Source: Olsenella_K absiana
GTDB taxonomy: Bacteria > Actinomycetota > Coriobacteriia > Coriobacteriales > Atopobiaceae
Assembly (NCBI RefSeq): GCF_036408855.1
Contig: NZ_JAZGJQ010000004.1
Span: 62,001 to 126,000 of the forward strand
DNA: 64,000 nt
Reading direction: 5' to 3'
Positions 43,562 through 52,330 of the stretch are shown one piece after another. A model generated the notes under the pieces. The model worked only from the letters and a program-made list of their open reading frames with translations. It was not told where the DNA came from and did not search any database. The translations under genes were made by a program, and so were the position numbers. Position 1 is the stretch's first letter; the number at the start of each line of letters is the position of its first letter.

Positions 43562-45058
43562 ATGAACTACCCGATGATTCGCTACGTGCTCGCCTGGGTA
43601 CTCAGGGTCGAGGGGGCCATCATGGCCCTCCCCTGCCTCATCGCCCTCGTCTTCCACGAGCAGACCGGCTTCGCCTTCCTGCTCTGCATGCTGATCTGCC
43701 TCACGATCGGCTTCGCGGGGACGGCCAGGCGGCCGCGCGAGACCGAGATCTACACCAAGGACGGCATGGTCGCCGTCTCTCTCGCCTGGCTCGTGCTGTC
43801 GCTGTTCGGTGCCCTGCCCTTCGTGATGACCGGCGAGATCCCCAACTACGTCGACGCCCTGTTCGAGATCATCTCTGGCTTCACGACCACCGGCGCCTCC
43901 ATCGTCTCTGACGTCGAGGCGCTCTCGCACGCGACGCGCTTCTGGAGGAGCTTCTCGCACTGGATCGGCGGCATGGGCGTGCTCGTGTTCATCCTGATGA
44001 TGTTCCCGGTCCGCTCCGGCTCGCAGATGAACCTCATGAAGGCGGAGAGCCCCGGCTACAACGTCTCCAAGTTCGTGCCGCACGTGCGCGACACGGCCAA
44101 GATCCTCTACCGGATCTACCTCGTGATGACCATCGTGCAGATCCTCATCCTGCTCGCCTCCGGCATGTACTGGTTCGACGCCCTCTGCATCACCTTCGGC
44201 AGCGCCGGCACGGGCGGCTTCGGCGTCCTCAACGACTCCTGCGCCTCCTACACGCCCTTCCAGCAGGTGGTCACCTCCGTGTTCATGATCGCCTTCGGCG
44301 TGAACTTCTCCTTCTACTACCTGCTCACCACCAGGCGCGCCCGCGACGCCTTCCGCATGGAGGAGGTCCGCGCCTACCTGGGCATCATCCTGGCGGCCAT
44401 CGTGATCATCTCCTTCGACACGCTCAGGATGTACGCCTCCGCCGGCGAGTGCGTGCGCGCCGCGCTCTTCCAGGTGGCCTCGATCATCACGACGACGGGC
44501 TACTCCACGACCAACTTCGACCTGTGGCCCTCCCTCTCCAAGGAGGTCCTGCTGCTCCTGATGTGCATCGGCGCCTGCGCCGGCTCCACCGGCGGCGGCC
44601 TCAAGGTCTCCCGCATCCTCATCTTCCTGCGCGCCGCCAAGAGGGGCATCCGCTCCTACGTGCACCCGCACAACGTGATGAAGGTCCGCATGGACGGCGA
44701 GCCCGTCTCCGAGGAGCAGGTCGGCTCCGTCTACATCTTCCTGATCCTCTACGTGTTCGTGTTCGCCCTCTCCGTCCTCGTGGTCTCCGTCGACGGCTTC
44801 TCCTTTGGGACGAACTTCTCCGCCGTGGCGGCCACGCTCAACAACATCGGCCCCGGCCTCGAGGTCGTCGGCCCCATGAGCAACTTCTCCACCTACGGCT
44901 ACCTCTCGAAGGCCGTGCTGATGTTCGACATGCTCGCGGGCAGGCTCGAGCTCTTCCCCGTGCTCGTGATGCTCAACCCCGACGTCTGGACGAAGGGCGC
45001 CAACAAGGGGCGCAAGCGCGCGAGGGGCCGCCTGCGCGCATCGCGCGTCGCCGCCTAG
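43562..45058 (+). CDS. trkH: Trk potassium channel subunit TrkH
   Basis: A 498-residue membrane protein with four pore repeats: SGFTTTGAS, GSAGTGGFG, TTTGYSTTNF and NNIGPGLE supply the selectivity-filter glycines. It moves K+ inward under TrkA control. GGAG precedes ATG 43562. The C-terminus is short and basic. Confidence 0.94.
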   Translation: MNYPMIRYVLAWVLRVEGAIMALPCLIALVFHEQTGFAFLLCMLICLTIGFAGTARRPRETEIYTKDGMVAVSLAWLVLSLFGALPFVMTGEIPNYVDALFEIISGFTTTGASIVSDVEALSHATRFWRSFSHWIGGMGVLVFILMMFPVRSGSQMNLMKAESPGYNVSKFVPHVRDTAKILYRIYLVMTIVQILILLASGMYWFDALCITFGSAGTGGFGVLNDSCASYTPFQQVVTSVFMIAFGVNFSFYYLLTTRRARDAFRMEEVRAYLGIILAAIVIISFDTLRMYASAGECVRAALFQVASIITTTGYSTTNFDLWPSLSKEVLLLLMCIGACAGSTGGGLKVSRILIFLRAAKRGIRSYVHPHNVMKVRMDGEPVSEEQVGSVYIFLILYVFVFALSVLVVSVDGFSFGTNFSAVAATLNNIGPGLEVVGPMSNFSTYGYLSKAVLMFDMLAGRLELFPVLVMLNPDVWTKGANKGRKRARGRLRASRVAA

Positions 45059-45061
45059 GCC

Positions 45062-45070
45062 GAGAAGGAC
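45062..45070. repeat. GAGAAGGAC motif, intergenic copy
   Basis: Three bases after the trkH stop; one of four copies that lie outside genes. Confidence 0.6.
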
Positions 45071-45126
45071 GCGCGGCCCGGACGCTGCGCGGGCCGGACG
45101 CGGCTCGGACCGGAGTCGCGCGCCGC

Positions 45127-45918
45127 CTAGGCGTGGCTCTGGCCGAGGAGGGCGGCGACCGCCTCGGCGAACGACCCCACCAGCCGGTCGGCCTTCTCGC
45201 GTACCTCCCGCGGCGAGTCGGCGAAGGCGAAGGCGACGTCTGCCGCCGCGAACATGGGCAGGTCGTTGTAGGAGTCGCCGATGACCGCGACCAGACTCGC
45301 CCCGAGGTGGCGACGGACCACGTCCACGGCGCGGCCCTTGGAGCAGCCCCGCGCCACCACGTCCACGTTCCGCACGTTCTCGAAGGCGACGAGCTTGTCG
45401 CCCAGCTCCGCGTTCACCCAGGCGGCGACCTCGCGGGCGCCCGCAGGCGAGCCCGCCGCGAGCGAGACGCCAAGGACGCGGTCGCCGAGGTCGGCCACCG
45501 ATCTGATCGGGACCTGGTCGCGCGTGGGCTCGCCGAAGGTGCACATGTGGTCGCCGGCCTGCACGACGAGGGGGAGCCTTCCCAGGTAGCGGTCGACGAC
45601 GCGCTCCACGGCCGCGGGGTCCGCCCGGCAGGAGAAGACCTCCCGACCCGCCCCGTCGAGCACGAGCGCGCCGGTCGCGACGATCTGGAAGTCGAGCGTG
45701 ACGTCCGCCGCTCCCCGCTCGAGCGCATGGGCCACGCCGCCGGCCGAGCGGCCGGTGCAGATGCCGAAGAGGCCGCCCGCACGCTGGAGCTCCCGGATGG
45801 CGGCCACGTCCGCCGCGTCGAAGCGGCTCCACGAGCCCTGGGGGCAGAGCGTCCCGTCCAAGTCGCTCGCGAAGGCGACGCCCGACGCAGGGCCCGCCCC
45901 GCCTCTCCCGACGTCCAT
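45127..45918 (-). CDS. HAD-superfamily hydrolase, Cof-type
   Basis: A 263-residue phosphatase with ASDLDGTLC near residue 18, CTGRSAGG, and VIGDSYNDLPMF as the C-terminal metal loop. It is a second Cof-like enzyme, only distantly similar to the one at 28410-29294. ATG 45918 is preceded by GGAGGGGG. It converges on trkH and is divergent from the glycosyltransferase-MarR gene. Substrate unknown. Confidence 0.9.
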   Translation of the reverse strand: MDVGRGGAGPASGVAFASDLDGTLCPQGSWSRFDAADVAAIRELQRAGGLFGICTGRSAGGVAHALERGAADVTLDFQIVATGALVLDGAGREVFSCRADPAAVERVVDRYLGRLPLVVQAGDHMCTFGEPTRDQVPIRSVADLGDRVLGVSLAAGSPAGAREVAAWVNAELGDKLVAFENVRNVDVVARGCSKGRAVDVVRRHLGASLVAVIGDSYNDLPMFAAADVAFAFADSPREVREKADRLVGSFAEAVAALLGQSHA

Positions 45919-45966
45919 AGTCCCCCTCCGGCGCTGGCTGTTGTGTGGATGATACCGCAAGCCGAG

Positions 45967-45975
45967 GTCCTTCTC
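45967..45975. repeat. GAGAAGGAC motif (reverse), intergenic copy
   Basis: Lies in the divergent gap between the HAD gene and the glycosyltransferase-MarR gene. Confidence 0.6.
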
Positions 45976-46095
45976 CGTCGCCTGCGCCCGGCGGTCTCCC
46001 CAGCCCGCACGCGGGGCCCGGGGCCGCTTGGCTACAATGGATGGCGCACGCGAACCGGGGGCGCGCGGCGTCCCGAGCCTGCTGGGAGCCCAACC

Positions 46096-47442
46096 ATGCC
46101 GAAGGTCACCATCATCGTGCCCGTGTACAACGCCGAGAAGGTCGTGGGCCGCTGCATCGACAGCATCCTCGCGCAGGACTTCTCGGACTTCGAGCTCATC
46201 GCCGTCGACGACGGCAGCGACGACTCCTCCGGCCGGATCCTGGACGACTACGCCGCGCACGACCCCCGCGTGCGGGCGATCCACCAGGGAAACGGCGGCG
46301 TCTCCCGCGCGCGCAACCGCGCACTCGACGAGGCGCGCGGCGACTACGTGCAGTTCCTGGACGCCGACGACTGGATCTCCCCGGAGGCGACGCGCCTGCT
46401 CGTCCACGCGATGGAGGACTACGACGTCGACATGGTCATCTGCGACTTCTACCGCGTCGTGGGAACCCGCGTCGCCCCCAAGGGCGACATCGACTTCGAC
46501 CGGCCGGTCTCGCGCGAGGAGTACGCCGAGCTCATGATGCGCAACCCTGCCGACTTCTACTACGGCGTGCTGTGGAACAAGCTCTTCCGCCGCTCCATCC
46601 TCGAGGAGCACCACCTCAGGATGGACCCGGACATCAGCTGGTCGGAGGACTTCATCTTCAACATGGAGTACGTGCTGCGCTGCCGCTCCATCTACCCGCT
46701 CGGCGTGCCCCTCTACTACTACGTCAAGACCGAGGGGTCGCTCGTCTCCCAGGGGACCTTCGCCAGCACCGTGCAGATGAAGCTCAACGTGATCCAGTAC
46801 TACCGCGACTTTTACAAGAAGGTGTACGACAAGGACGAGTACACCGTGCGCAAGCCGGAGATCTACGCCTTCATGCTGCAGTTCGCCGGCGACGGCGGCG
46901 CCACGCCGGGCCTGCCCGGCACCAAGCGGCTCGGCAAGGAGCGCATGACCGTGCACGTGGGGCAGACCATGGCCAACAGCGCCGTGGCGGACGCCTTCTT
47001 CGCGGACAAGCTGCTCGAGCGCTACCTCGACACGGTGGCGACGCAGTTCGGCCTGTCGCTGGCCGACGCCCGCGCGCTCGCCTTCGTCACCATAACCGAC
47101 GGCTGCACCAAGGCCGAGCTCGCCGAGTACCTCGACACCAACACGGTCTCGCTCTCCGCGCAGCTCACGCGCCTCTCGCGCAAGGGCCTCGTCGACACGA
47201 TCGTGGAGCGCGAGCCCCACACGGTGAGCCCCACCGCCGCGACCGACGCCTCGCAGGAGTCGCGCCGCGTGGTCCACGTGGTGCTGGGCGAGAAGGCCGC
47301 GCCGGTCGAGGAGGCCATCAGGACCTCGCTCGCGGACTACGACGCCGCCCGCTTCGCCGGCATCAGCGAGGAGGACGTGCGCGCCTGGCGCGAGGTCAGC
47401 GCCAGGATCGCCGCGAACGAGCGCGAGCTTCTCGCACGCTAG
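46096..47442 (+). CDS. GT2 glycosyltransferase fused to a C-terminal MarR-like winged helix
   Basis: A 448-residue protein with two unrelated parts in one uninterrupted frame. Residues 1-255 are a soluble GT-A transferase: VTIIVPVYNAE at the start, VDDGSDDSS at 37-45, the metal motif DADD at 89-92, and a later SWSEDFIFN with LWNKLFRR, as in EpsJ/WcaA-type enzymes. From about 285 a MarR-like domain begins: a dimerisation-type helix, SLADARALAFV, then TKAELAEYLDTNTVSLSAQLTRLSRKGLV as the helix-turn-helix, and the wing with SRRVVHVVL. There is no membrane segment. GGGAG precedes ATG 46096 and TACAAT at 46033-46038 may be the -10. Such a fusion is not a known arrangement to me; it could be a transferase whose DNA binding reports sugar or lipid status. 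Confidence 0.85.
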   Translation: MPKVTIIVPVYNAEKVVGRCIDSILAQDFSDFELIAVDDGSDDSSGRILDDYAAHDPRVRAIHQGNGGVSRARNRALDEARGDYVQFLDADDWISPEATRLLVHAMEDYDVDMVICDFYRVVGTRVAPKGDIDFDRPVSREEYAELMMRNPADFYYGVLWNKLFRRSILEEHHLRMDPDISWSEDFIFNMEYVLRCRSIYPLGVPLYYYVKTEGSLVSQGTFASTVQMKLNVIQYYRDFYKKVYDKDEYTVRKPEIYAFMLQFAGDGGATPGLPGTKRLGKERMTVHVGQTMANSAVADAFFADKLLERYLDTVATQFGLSLADARALAFVTITDGCTKAELAEYLDTNTVSLSAQLTRLSRKGLVDTIVEREPHTVSPTAATDASQESRRVVHVVLGEKAAPVEEAIRTSLADYDAARFAGISEEDVRAWREVSARIAANERELLAR

Positions 47443-47449
47443 GCGCGAG

Positions 47450-47494
47450 CCGCGGACGGCCGCCGGCGCGGCGAGCGCGGGCGGCTGTCCGCGG
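47450..47494. terminator. Hairpin between convergent genes
   Basis: Fifteen pairs, one of them GU, between 47450-47464 and 47480-47494, with a 15-base loop. It could end both the glycosyltransferase-MarR gene and the DUF3841 operon. Confidence 0.6.
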
Positions 47495-47512
47495 GCGGCC
47501 GGCGCGGCCGCG

Positions 47513-48148
47513 CTAGACCTCCTCGAGCCTCACGCAGTGCTTGACCCACTCGGAGCGAATCTCCCAGAGGCCGGCCTGGACGTAGTCGTCATCGCAGCCC
47601 TCCGCCGAGTTGAAGAGCCGCTGCCAGCTGTCCGTCACCTTGCGCTTGAGCACGGGGTAGTACGGCGTGGAGAAGAGCTCGCTGGGCTGCTTGACGCCCT
47701 GCCGCTCAAGCTCGTGCTCGAACGCGCGCTCCTCCTTGCGGGACTCTCCCACGTAGTGCAGCGAGAGAATCTTGTTCCAGACGCGCAGGTCGAAAAGGAC
47801 GCACTGGTCGCGCGGGACCTCGAGCATGAGCGAGTAGTAGCCGGGCGTGGGGTAGGCGTAGGCCTCGCGGCGGTACGCCCAGATGGCGGACTCGGCCTCC
47901 GCGGGCCTCGGCACGATCCTCTCGGCCCCCTGGCGGAAGAAGCCGTAGGCCACCTCGAACGACCACGCCGCGTCGCCGTACTTCCGCTCGACGTACTCGC
48001 GCTTCACGTGCGTCACGCCGTCGCGGCGGATCGTCTCGACGACGACCGGCGCCTGGCAGGTCCAGAGCACGATCGTGTCGGGGCTGGCCGCGGGCGCCTG
48101 GGGCTCGACGTCCTTCTCGCCCGAGGCTTGCGGCTCGCTATCACTCAT
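47513..48148 (-). CDS. DUF3841 family protein, second of a tandem pair
   Basis: A 211-residue soluble protein. After a polar N-terminus of about 22 residues (SGEKDVEPQ, encoding the 9-mer GAGAAGGAC), the DUF3841 pattern begins IVLWTCQAPVVVETIRRDGV and continues with IWAYRREAY, LMLEVPRDQCVLFD and VLKRKVTDSWQRLF. The family has no known function; members look like small globular proteins with conserved Trp and Asp. The ATG overlaps the stop of the upstream paralogue by eight bases, so translation is coupled. Confidence 0.8.
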   Translation of the reverse strand: MSDSEPQASGEKDVEPQAPAASPDTIVLWTCQAPVVVETIRRDGVTHVKREYVERKYGDAAWSFEVAYGFFRQGAERIVPRPAEAESAIWAYRREAYAYPTPGYYSLMLEVPRDQCVLFDLRVWNKILSLHYVGESRKEERAFEHELERQGVKQPSELFSTPYYPVLKRKVTDSWQRLFNSAEGCDDDYVQAGLWEIRSEWVKHCVRLEEV

Positions 48149-48752
48149 CTTCGCATCCCACCTTCGCGTCCACGACCCACTCGGGGAGGATCTCCCAGCA
48201 GACGCCGACGTTCTGGTCGATGTCCTCGTTCGGAGTGAAGACCCTGTCCCAGCTGGCTATGACCTTGCGCTTCATGTCCGGGTAGTAGTTGCCCAGGTGT
48301 CCCATGATGAGCATGGCCTCGTTACTGATGCCGCGCTTCTGGAGCTCCTGGTTGTGCGCGCGCTCGTCGGCCTCGTCCTTGGGAACATAGAAGTCGTTCA
48401 CGCGGTAGCCCCACTTGTTGTAGTCGATGATGCAGAGTTCGTCGCGCGGGACGTCCAGCGTGAGCGAGACCGTGTCCGCCGACGGCGAGAGGCGCTGGGC
48501 CTCGCTCAGGGAGAGCCAGATGGGCAGCGTCAGCCCCTCGGGGACCCTGACGCCGTGCCGCTTGGCAGCCGCCGTGCACCAGCGGTAGAGCTCGAGGTAG
48601 TAGTCGGAGATTGTGTCGTTCTTGGCGCGCACGTACTCCTCGCGCACGAAGTAGCGGCCCTTCTCCTTGAGCTCCTCCCACATGGGGAGGACCTGCCTGG
48701 TGTAGGCGCGGACGACCTTTGCGCCGGGGTTCGTGACGCCGGGCTCCGCCAT
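48141..48752 (-). CDS. DUF3841 family protein, first of a tandem pair
   Basis: A 203-residue paralogue of the next gene: RAYTRQVLPMWEELKEKGRYFV, LPIWLSLSEA, LTLDVPRDELCIIDYNKWG and MKRKVIASWDRVF align position by position with it, although overall identity is low. ATG 48752 is preceded by GGAG. The pair must have arisen by an old duplication. No neighbour suggests a pathway. Confidence 0.8.
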   Translation of the reverse strand: MAEPGVTNPGAKVVRAYTRQVLPMWEELKEKGRYFVREEYVRAKNDTISDYYLELYRWCTAAAKRHGVRVPEGLTLPIWLSLSEAQRLSPSADTVSLTLDVPRDELCIIDYNKWGYRVNDFYVPKDEADERAHNQELQKRGISNEAMLIMGHLGNYYPDMKRKVIASWDRVFTPNEDIDQNVGVCWEILPEWVVDAKVGCEDE

Positions 48753-48920
48753 GGGCGCTCCTCTCTCCGTACTGGACGTGGCACGTGGGGCGGACCTTCC
48801 GGCCGATCCGCGGAGCCGCGCCACAGGGACACTCTAGTACAAGGCGTGCCCGCCGAGAAGCGGGCGGACGAGGGCGGAGGGCGAGCGGGGCGGGGGCCGC
48901 GGGCGTGGCAGGCGGCGTCG

Positions 48921-49131
48921 GGCGGGGCCGGCCCAGGGGCCCGGCGCGGCCTTCACGTCCGGCCGTGCATTTCCGCGACTTGGGGACGGGTCGAGGCGGG
49001 CCGCGAGGCGGCCGGCGGCGGGGCCGGCCGGGGGCCCGGCGCGGCCTTCACGTCCGGCCGTGCATTTCCGCGACTTGGGGACGGGTCGGGGCGGGCCGCG
49101 AGGCGGCCGGCGGCGGGGCCGGCCGCCAGAT
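48921..49131. repeat. 95-bp tandem direct repeat, two full copies and a partial third
   Basis: Copies begin with GGCGGGGCCGGCC at 48921, 49017 and 49112; the first copy carries one extra base. The most distinctive part, from CTTCACGTCC through GCATTTCCGCGACTTGGGGA to CGGGTC, is identical in the two full copies. The third copy breaks off after about 20 bases. Confidence 0.85.
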
Positions 49132-49192
49132 CCTGGGCAAACGCTGGCGCGGGCGGGCGCGCCCTCCGTCGCGCGGGCGCCGCGCGCCTCCC

Positions 49193-49221
49193 GACCCGTC
49201 CACAACTCGCCCAAATGCAGA
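49193..49221. repeat. Diverged inverted copy of the 95-bp repeat core
   Basis: On the minus strand this reads TGCATTTGGGCGAGTTGTGG then ACGGGTC, matching TGCATTTCCGCGACTTGGGG then ACGGGTC of the tandem repeat at most positions. Confidence 0.55.
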
Positions 49222-49330
49222 ACCCCGCCGAGGGAATTGCGTCCGGGGGGCGGGGCGGCGCGCGTCCGGGTCGGCCGGGCCGGAGCGCAGGCGCGCCCCG
49301 CCAGCCGTGACGACGAATCCCGGCTGCCCC

Positions 49331-49693
49331 CTACCCCGCGACGCGCTGTCCGAGGAAGACCGCGAGCATGCCGAGCGAAAGGCTCAGGCAGACGTAGAGC
49401 ACCGCCTGGCCCGCGGAGCCACGGGCCGCCAGCTGGTCGCACTCGAGCGCGAAGGTCGAGAAGGTCGTGAATCCACCGCAGATGCCCACCTTGAGGAAGA
49501 GCTCCCATCGCGGGCTCACCACCCCACGGGCCGCAAAGGCGACGACGACGCCGATCGCGAACGCGCCGACGACGTTGATCGCGAGGGTCTTGTAAGGAAA
49601 GCCCCCCTGCGCTCCAACCGGGACCAGCCCTACGAGGTAGCGCATCACGGCGCCGAGGAAGCCGCCCAGACCGACGACCAGGCACTCTATCAT
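49331..49693 (-). CDS. crcB: Fluoride ion channel CrcB/Fluc
   Basis: A 120-residue membrane protein with four spans and the family marks GGFLGAVMRY, the conserved Asn in LAINVVGAF, and GGFTTFSTF. Dual-topology dimers export fluoride. ATG 49693 is preceded by AAAGGTG; an ATG at 49726 would add 11 residues. I looked for a fluoride riboswitch in the leader and did not find one. Confidence 0.92.
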   Translation of the reverse strand: MIECLVVGLGGFLGAVMRYLVGLVPVGAQGGFPYKTLAINVVGAFAIGVVVAFAARGVVSPRWELFLKVGICGGFTTFSTFALECDQLAARGSAGQAVLYVCLSLSLGMLAVFLGQRVAG

Positions 49694-49860
49694 TTCTATC
49701 ACCTTTATCCGCAGGCCCCGGAACATGCGGGAGCATGTCGGGGGCGAAACCGTCAGGCCCCTGACATTCTGGCACTCCGCCCTACGGATTCTCCGCAGGG
49801 ATTCGCCTGGGCCAGCAAGACGACAGGGTAGACTCGTGCCAGGAAAGAGGTGGGAAAGCT

Positions 49861-50928
49861 ATGCCCGACGACACCCAGCCAGGGACTCGCGCCCGATACG
49901 GCGCACCCGACGTGACAGCCGCGCCCCGCACGCCCGCCCAGCCTTGCGCGCCTGGGGATGCCAACGCCGCGGCGGTCGCACGCCTCGCTGCCGGCATCGA
50001 CACCTCGACCACGCTCGGCGTCTCCGGGTTCGGCGAGGGACGTCGCCGCGACGTGGCCAGGACCGTCGACTCCGCACTCGAGGTGCTGCGCTCGTCGAAT
50101 GCGCGCCGCTTGGCAGACGAGGCGGACGCCGCCCTGGCGAGCCTGGCCGAGGCGACCTGGGGCGCCGGCGCGCGGCGTGGCGCGGACGACGACGGGGGCC
50201 GCGGCGCGGACGCCCCGGAGCGCGACGGCCTTCTCGCCCGCCTGGCACGGACGTTTCGCCGCCCTGGCACCAGGTGCTCCCCCGCCGGACGCGAGCCTGC
50301 CGACGGTGCCGGCGGCGAGGTCTGCGGGGCCACCTCCGGACATGCCGGAGCGACGGGGTCTGCCGGGGCCGCTGGGGCCGCCGGGGCGCTCGCACCGGGG
50401 CTCGTCGACCGCACGGAGGTCGCGCTCAAGCTACGGCAGGCCGCCCTTCTCAAGGAGCAGAGCGCGCTGGACGCGCTTCTCCGCGACCTGGCGGGGCAGT
50501 CGCACGACCTCGCGAGCCTCGCCGCCGCCGCGAGGCTGCGAGCCAGATCGACGCCAGGGCGCTCTGGCGACCTGGCCGCACGGGCCGACCAGCTTACCGC
50601 CTCGCGCCTGCTCGCGGAGCAGGCCGCGGCCGCGCTCACCCTGGTGCGACACGCCGACGCCTCGATGACGGACGCCCTGGGCGAGGTCGTGGAGGCCGCG
50701 CTACCAATCTGGCGCAAGCTCGCGGGCAGCTCCGTGCAAGCTTCAGGGCAGGAGGCCGCCACGGGCGCGGAGCCCGCAGGCACGGAGCCCACGGCCGGGG
50801 TGCGGCTGGCAGGGCCTCCGGAGGAGCTGTCCTTCTCCCTTAGGCGCCTCGAGGACGCCAGGCGGGAGTCTCGCGCGGCTGGCGAGGAGGCGGCGCGGAC
50901 GCTCTCCGCCGTGCGTCCGATGGCGTAA
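49861..50928 (+). CDS. TelA-like protein (toxic anion resistance family), divergent
   Basis: A 355-residue helical protein without membrane segments. A weak TelA pattern is seen: TLGVSGFGEGRR near 51-62 recalls the conserved Gly-rich N-terminal stretch, and AAAALTLVRHADASM...VVEAALPIWRKLAG corresponds to the TelA block around IQ-N and PLWK. Ala/Gly-rich inserts make it hard to align. It is directly followed by an XpaC gene, the usual partner of TelA/YaaN, which supports the call. TelA proteins are linked to tellurite and antimicrobial resistance, mechanism unclear. Confidence 0.65.
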   Translation: MPDDTQPGTRARYGAPDVTAAPRTPAQPCAPGDANAAAVARLAAGIDTSTTLGVSGFGEGRRRDVARTVDSALEVLRSSNARRLADEADAALASLAEATWGAGARRGADDDGGRGADAPERDGLLARLARTFRRPGTRCSPAGREPADGAGGEVCGATSGHAGATGSAGAAGAAGALAPGLVDRTEVALKLRQAALLKEQSALDALLRDLAGQSHDLASLAAAARLRARSTPGRSGDLAARADQLTASRLLAEQAAAALTLVRHADASMTDALGEVVEAALPIWRKLAGSSVQASGQEAATGAEPAGTEPTAGVRLAGPPEELSFSLRRLEDARRESRAAGEEAARTLSAVRPMA

Positions 50929-51013
50929 CATGTGCCCACGGCAACCCGCCGCGCCGATTCACCAGACCGCGCCGCGCGAGCGGGACCGCGCCGGGCGAGC
51001 GAAAGGAAGACGG

Positions 51014-52222
51014 ATGGCAGACATGGACAAGGACCAGCGCAAGAATGCCGCCAGCCGACCCGACACCGCCAGCCGACCCGACGCCGCCAGCCGCGCCGAC
51101 TTCGCCGCCAACGCGATGGACGCCGCCAACCGGACCATCGACGAGATGATGCGCGAGGTCAACCGTTCGCTGGGTGGCACCCCCGACGTCAGCCCCGTGC
51201 TGCAGGGCGTCTTCGACGGCATCGCGGAGGCGGGCAAGGCCATAGGCAAGGGAATCAGCAAGAGCGTCAGCGTCGCCAACAGCGAGCTCTCCAAGTGGCT
51301 CGACACGCTCGACCAGCAGTCCTACGAGCGCTACCTCGCCCCCCTCACGGTCACGACCGGCCCGACCTTCCGCGGGATCCTCGTGTACGCCTTCGCCCTC
51401 TTCATCTCGATGCCGCTCGCGGTCGTGCTCGTCAGCTTCATCGCGGTCGGCAGCGTCGCCCTCGCCATCGTCTGCGCGCTGATGCTCGCCGCCTCCATCC
51501 TCTTCCTCGTGAAGGTCGGGCCAAAGGGCAAGTTCGAGCAGGACCTCGCGCTCGCCTACACGACCTGCCGGCCGCTCCTTCTCCGGCAGCCCGCGATCAC
51601 CGTGGAGGAGCTCGCCACGCGGCGGGGCATCAAGCAGGAGCGGATGGTCGCCTACCTCAGGGAGTTCATCAGCCGCGACTGGACGCCGCAGGGCCACCTC
51701 TCCGACGACGGCACCGCCTTCCTGCTGACCGACGAGCTCTACGAGGAGTACGAGGAGCGGCGCCGCGAGGAGCAGGCCGCACGCGGCCCCGTCGACGACC
51801 TCACCGAGGAGCAGCTCGCTACGCTCGCACGGATCCAGGCGAGCATGGAGGACGTGGAGCAGGTCGCCCAGCGCGTCGAGGGCGAGGCCAGACGCGACGT
51901 CGAGCGGACCGTGGACCTCGCACGCCAGATCGAGGCCGAGGCCAGGAGGCACCCGGACACCATCTCCAAGCTCGGGCTCTTCTCGACCTACTACCTGCCG
52001 ACGACCGCCAAGCTCATCGGTGCGTACGCGGAGATCGCGGCCAAGCCCGCGCCCACGGCAGGCGAGAAGGACGTGGCGTCGCGCATCCTCGCGTCGCTCG
52101 AGCGGATCAACGACGCCTTCCAGACGCTGCTCGGCTCCATGAGCGCGACGCGGACGCTGGACATCGAGAGCGACCTCGACGCCCTCGAGACCATGATGCG
52201 GCAGGACGGCCTCACGAGGTAG
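51014..52222 (+). CDS. XpaC family protein (5-bromo-4-chloroindolyl phosphate hydrolysis family)
   Basis: A 402-residue protein with a polar helical N-terminus, two adjacent membrane segments (about 117-157, ILVYAFALFISMPL and IVCALMLAASILFLV), and a long helical cytoplasmic part with a winged-helix-like stretch (TVEELATRRGIKQERMVAYL) and a coiled coil. The family mark YYLPTTAKLIGAY is present. XpaC normally accompanies TelA/YaaN, as here. ATG 51014 follows AAAGGAAG. True biochemical role is unknown. Confidence 0.85.
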   Translation: MADMDKDQRKNAASRPDTASRPDAASRADFAANAMDAANRTIDEMMREVNRSLGGTPDVSPVLQGVFDGIAEAGKAIGKGISKSVSVANSELSKWLDTLDQQSYERYLAPLTVTTGPTFRGILVYAFALFISMPLAVVLVSFIAVGSVALAIVCALMLAASILFLVKVGPKGKFEQDLALAYTTCRPLLLRQPAITVEELATRRGIKQERMVAYLREFISRDWTPQGHLSDDGTAFLLTDELYEEYEERRREEQAARGPVDDLTEEQLATLARIQASMEDVEQVAQRVEGEARRDVERTVDLARQIEAEARRHPDTISKLGLFSTYYLPTTAKLIGAYAEIAAKPAPTAGEKDVASRILASLERINDAFQTLLGSMSATRTLDIESDLDALETMMRQDGLTR

Positions 52223-52330
52223 GCAAGCGCGCGGGCTGAGCCCCGAGGCGCGGGCCGGGCGCCGGTACGGGCCGCGCGCCGGGTCCGCGGCAGGGTGTCG
52301 AACCCGGCCCGCGGCCCCGGCGCGCTGTGC

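Larger units (their letters stand above)
48753..49330. other. Long GC-rich intergenic region with tandem repeats
   Basis: 578 bases with no gene. They hold a 95-bp tandem duplication (48921-49131) and a diverged inverted copy of part of it (about 49193-49221). The remainder shows nothing I can name. Confidence 0.6.

Noticed and set aside
49694..49860. Fluoride riboswitch before crcB
   Set aside because: I looked for the conserved GGCGAUGG and CUGAUG blocks and the pseudoknot and found no convincing match.
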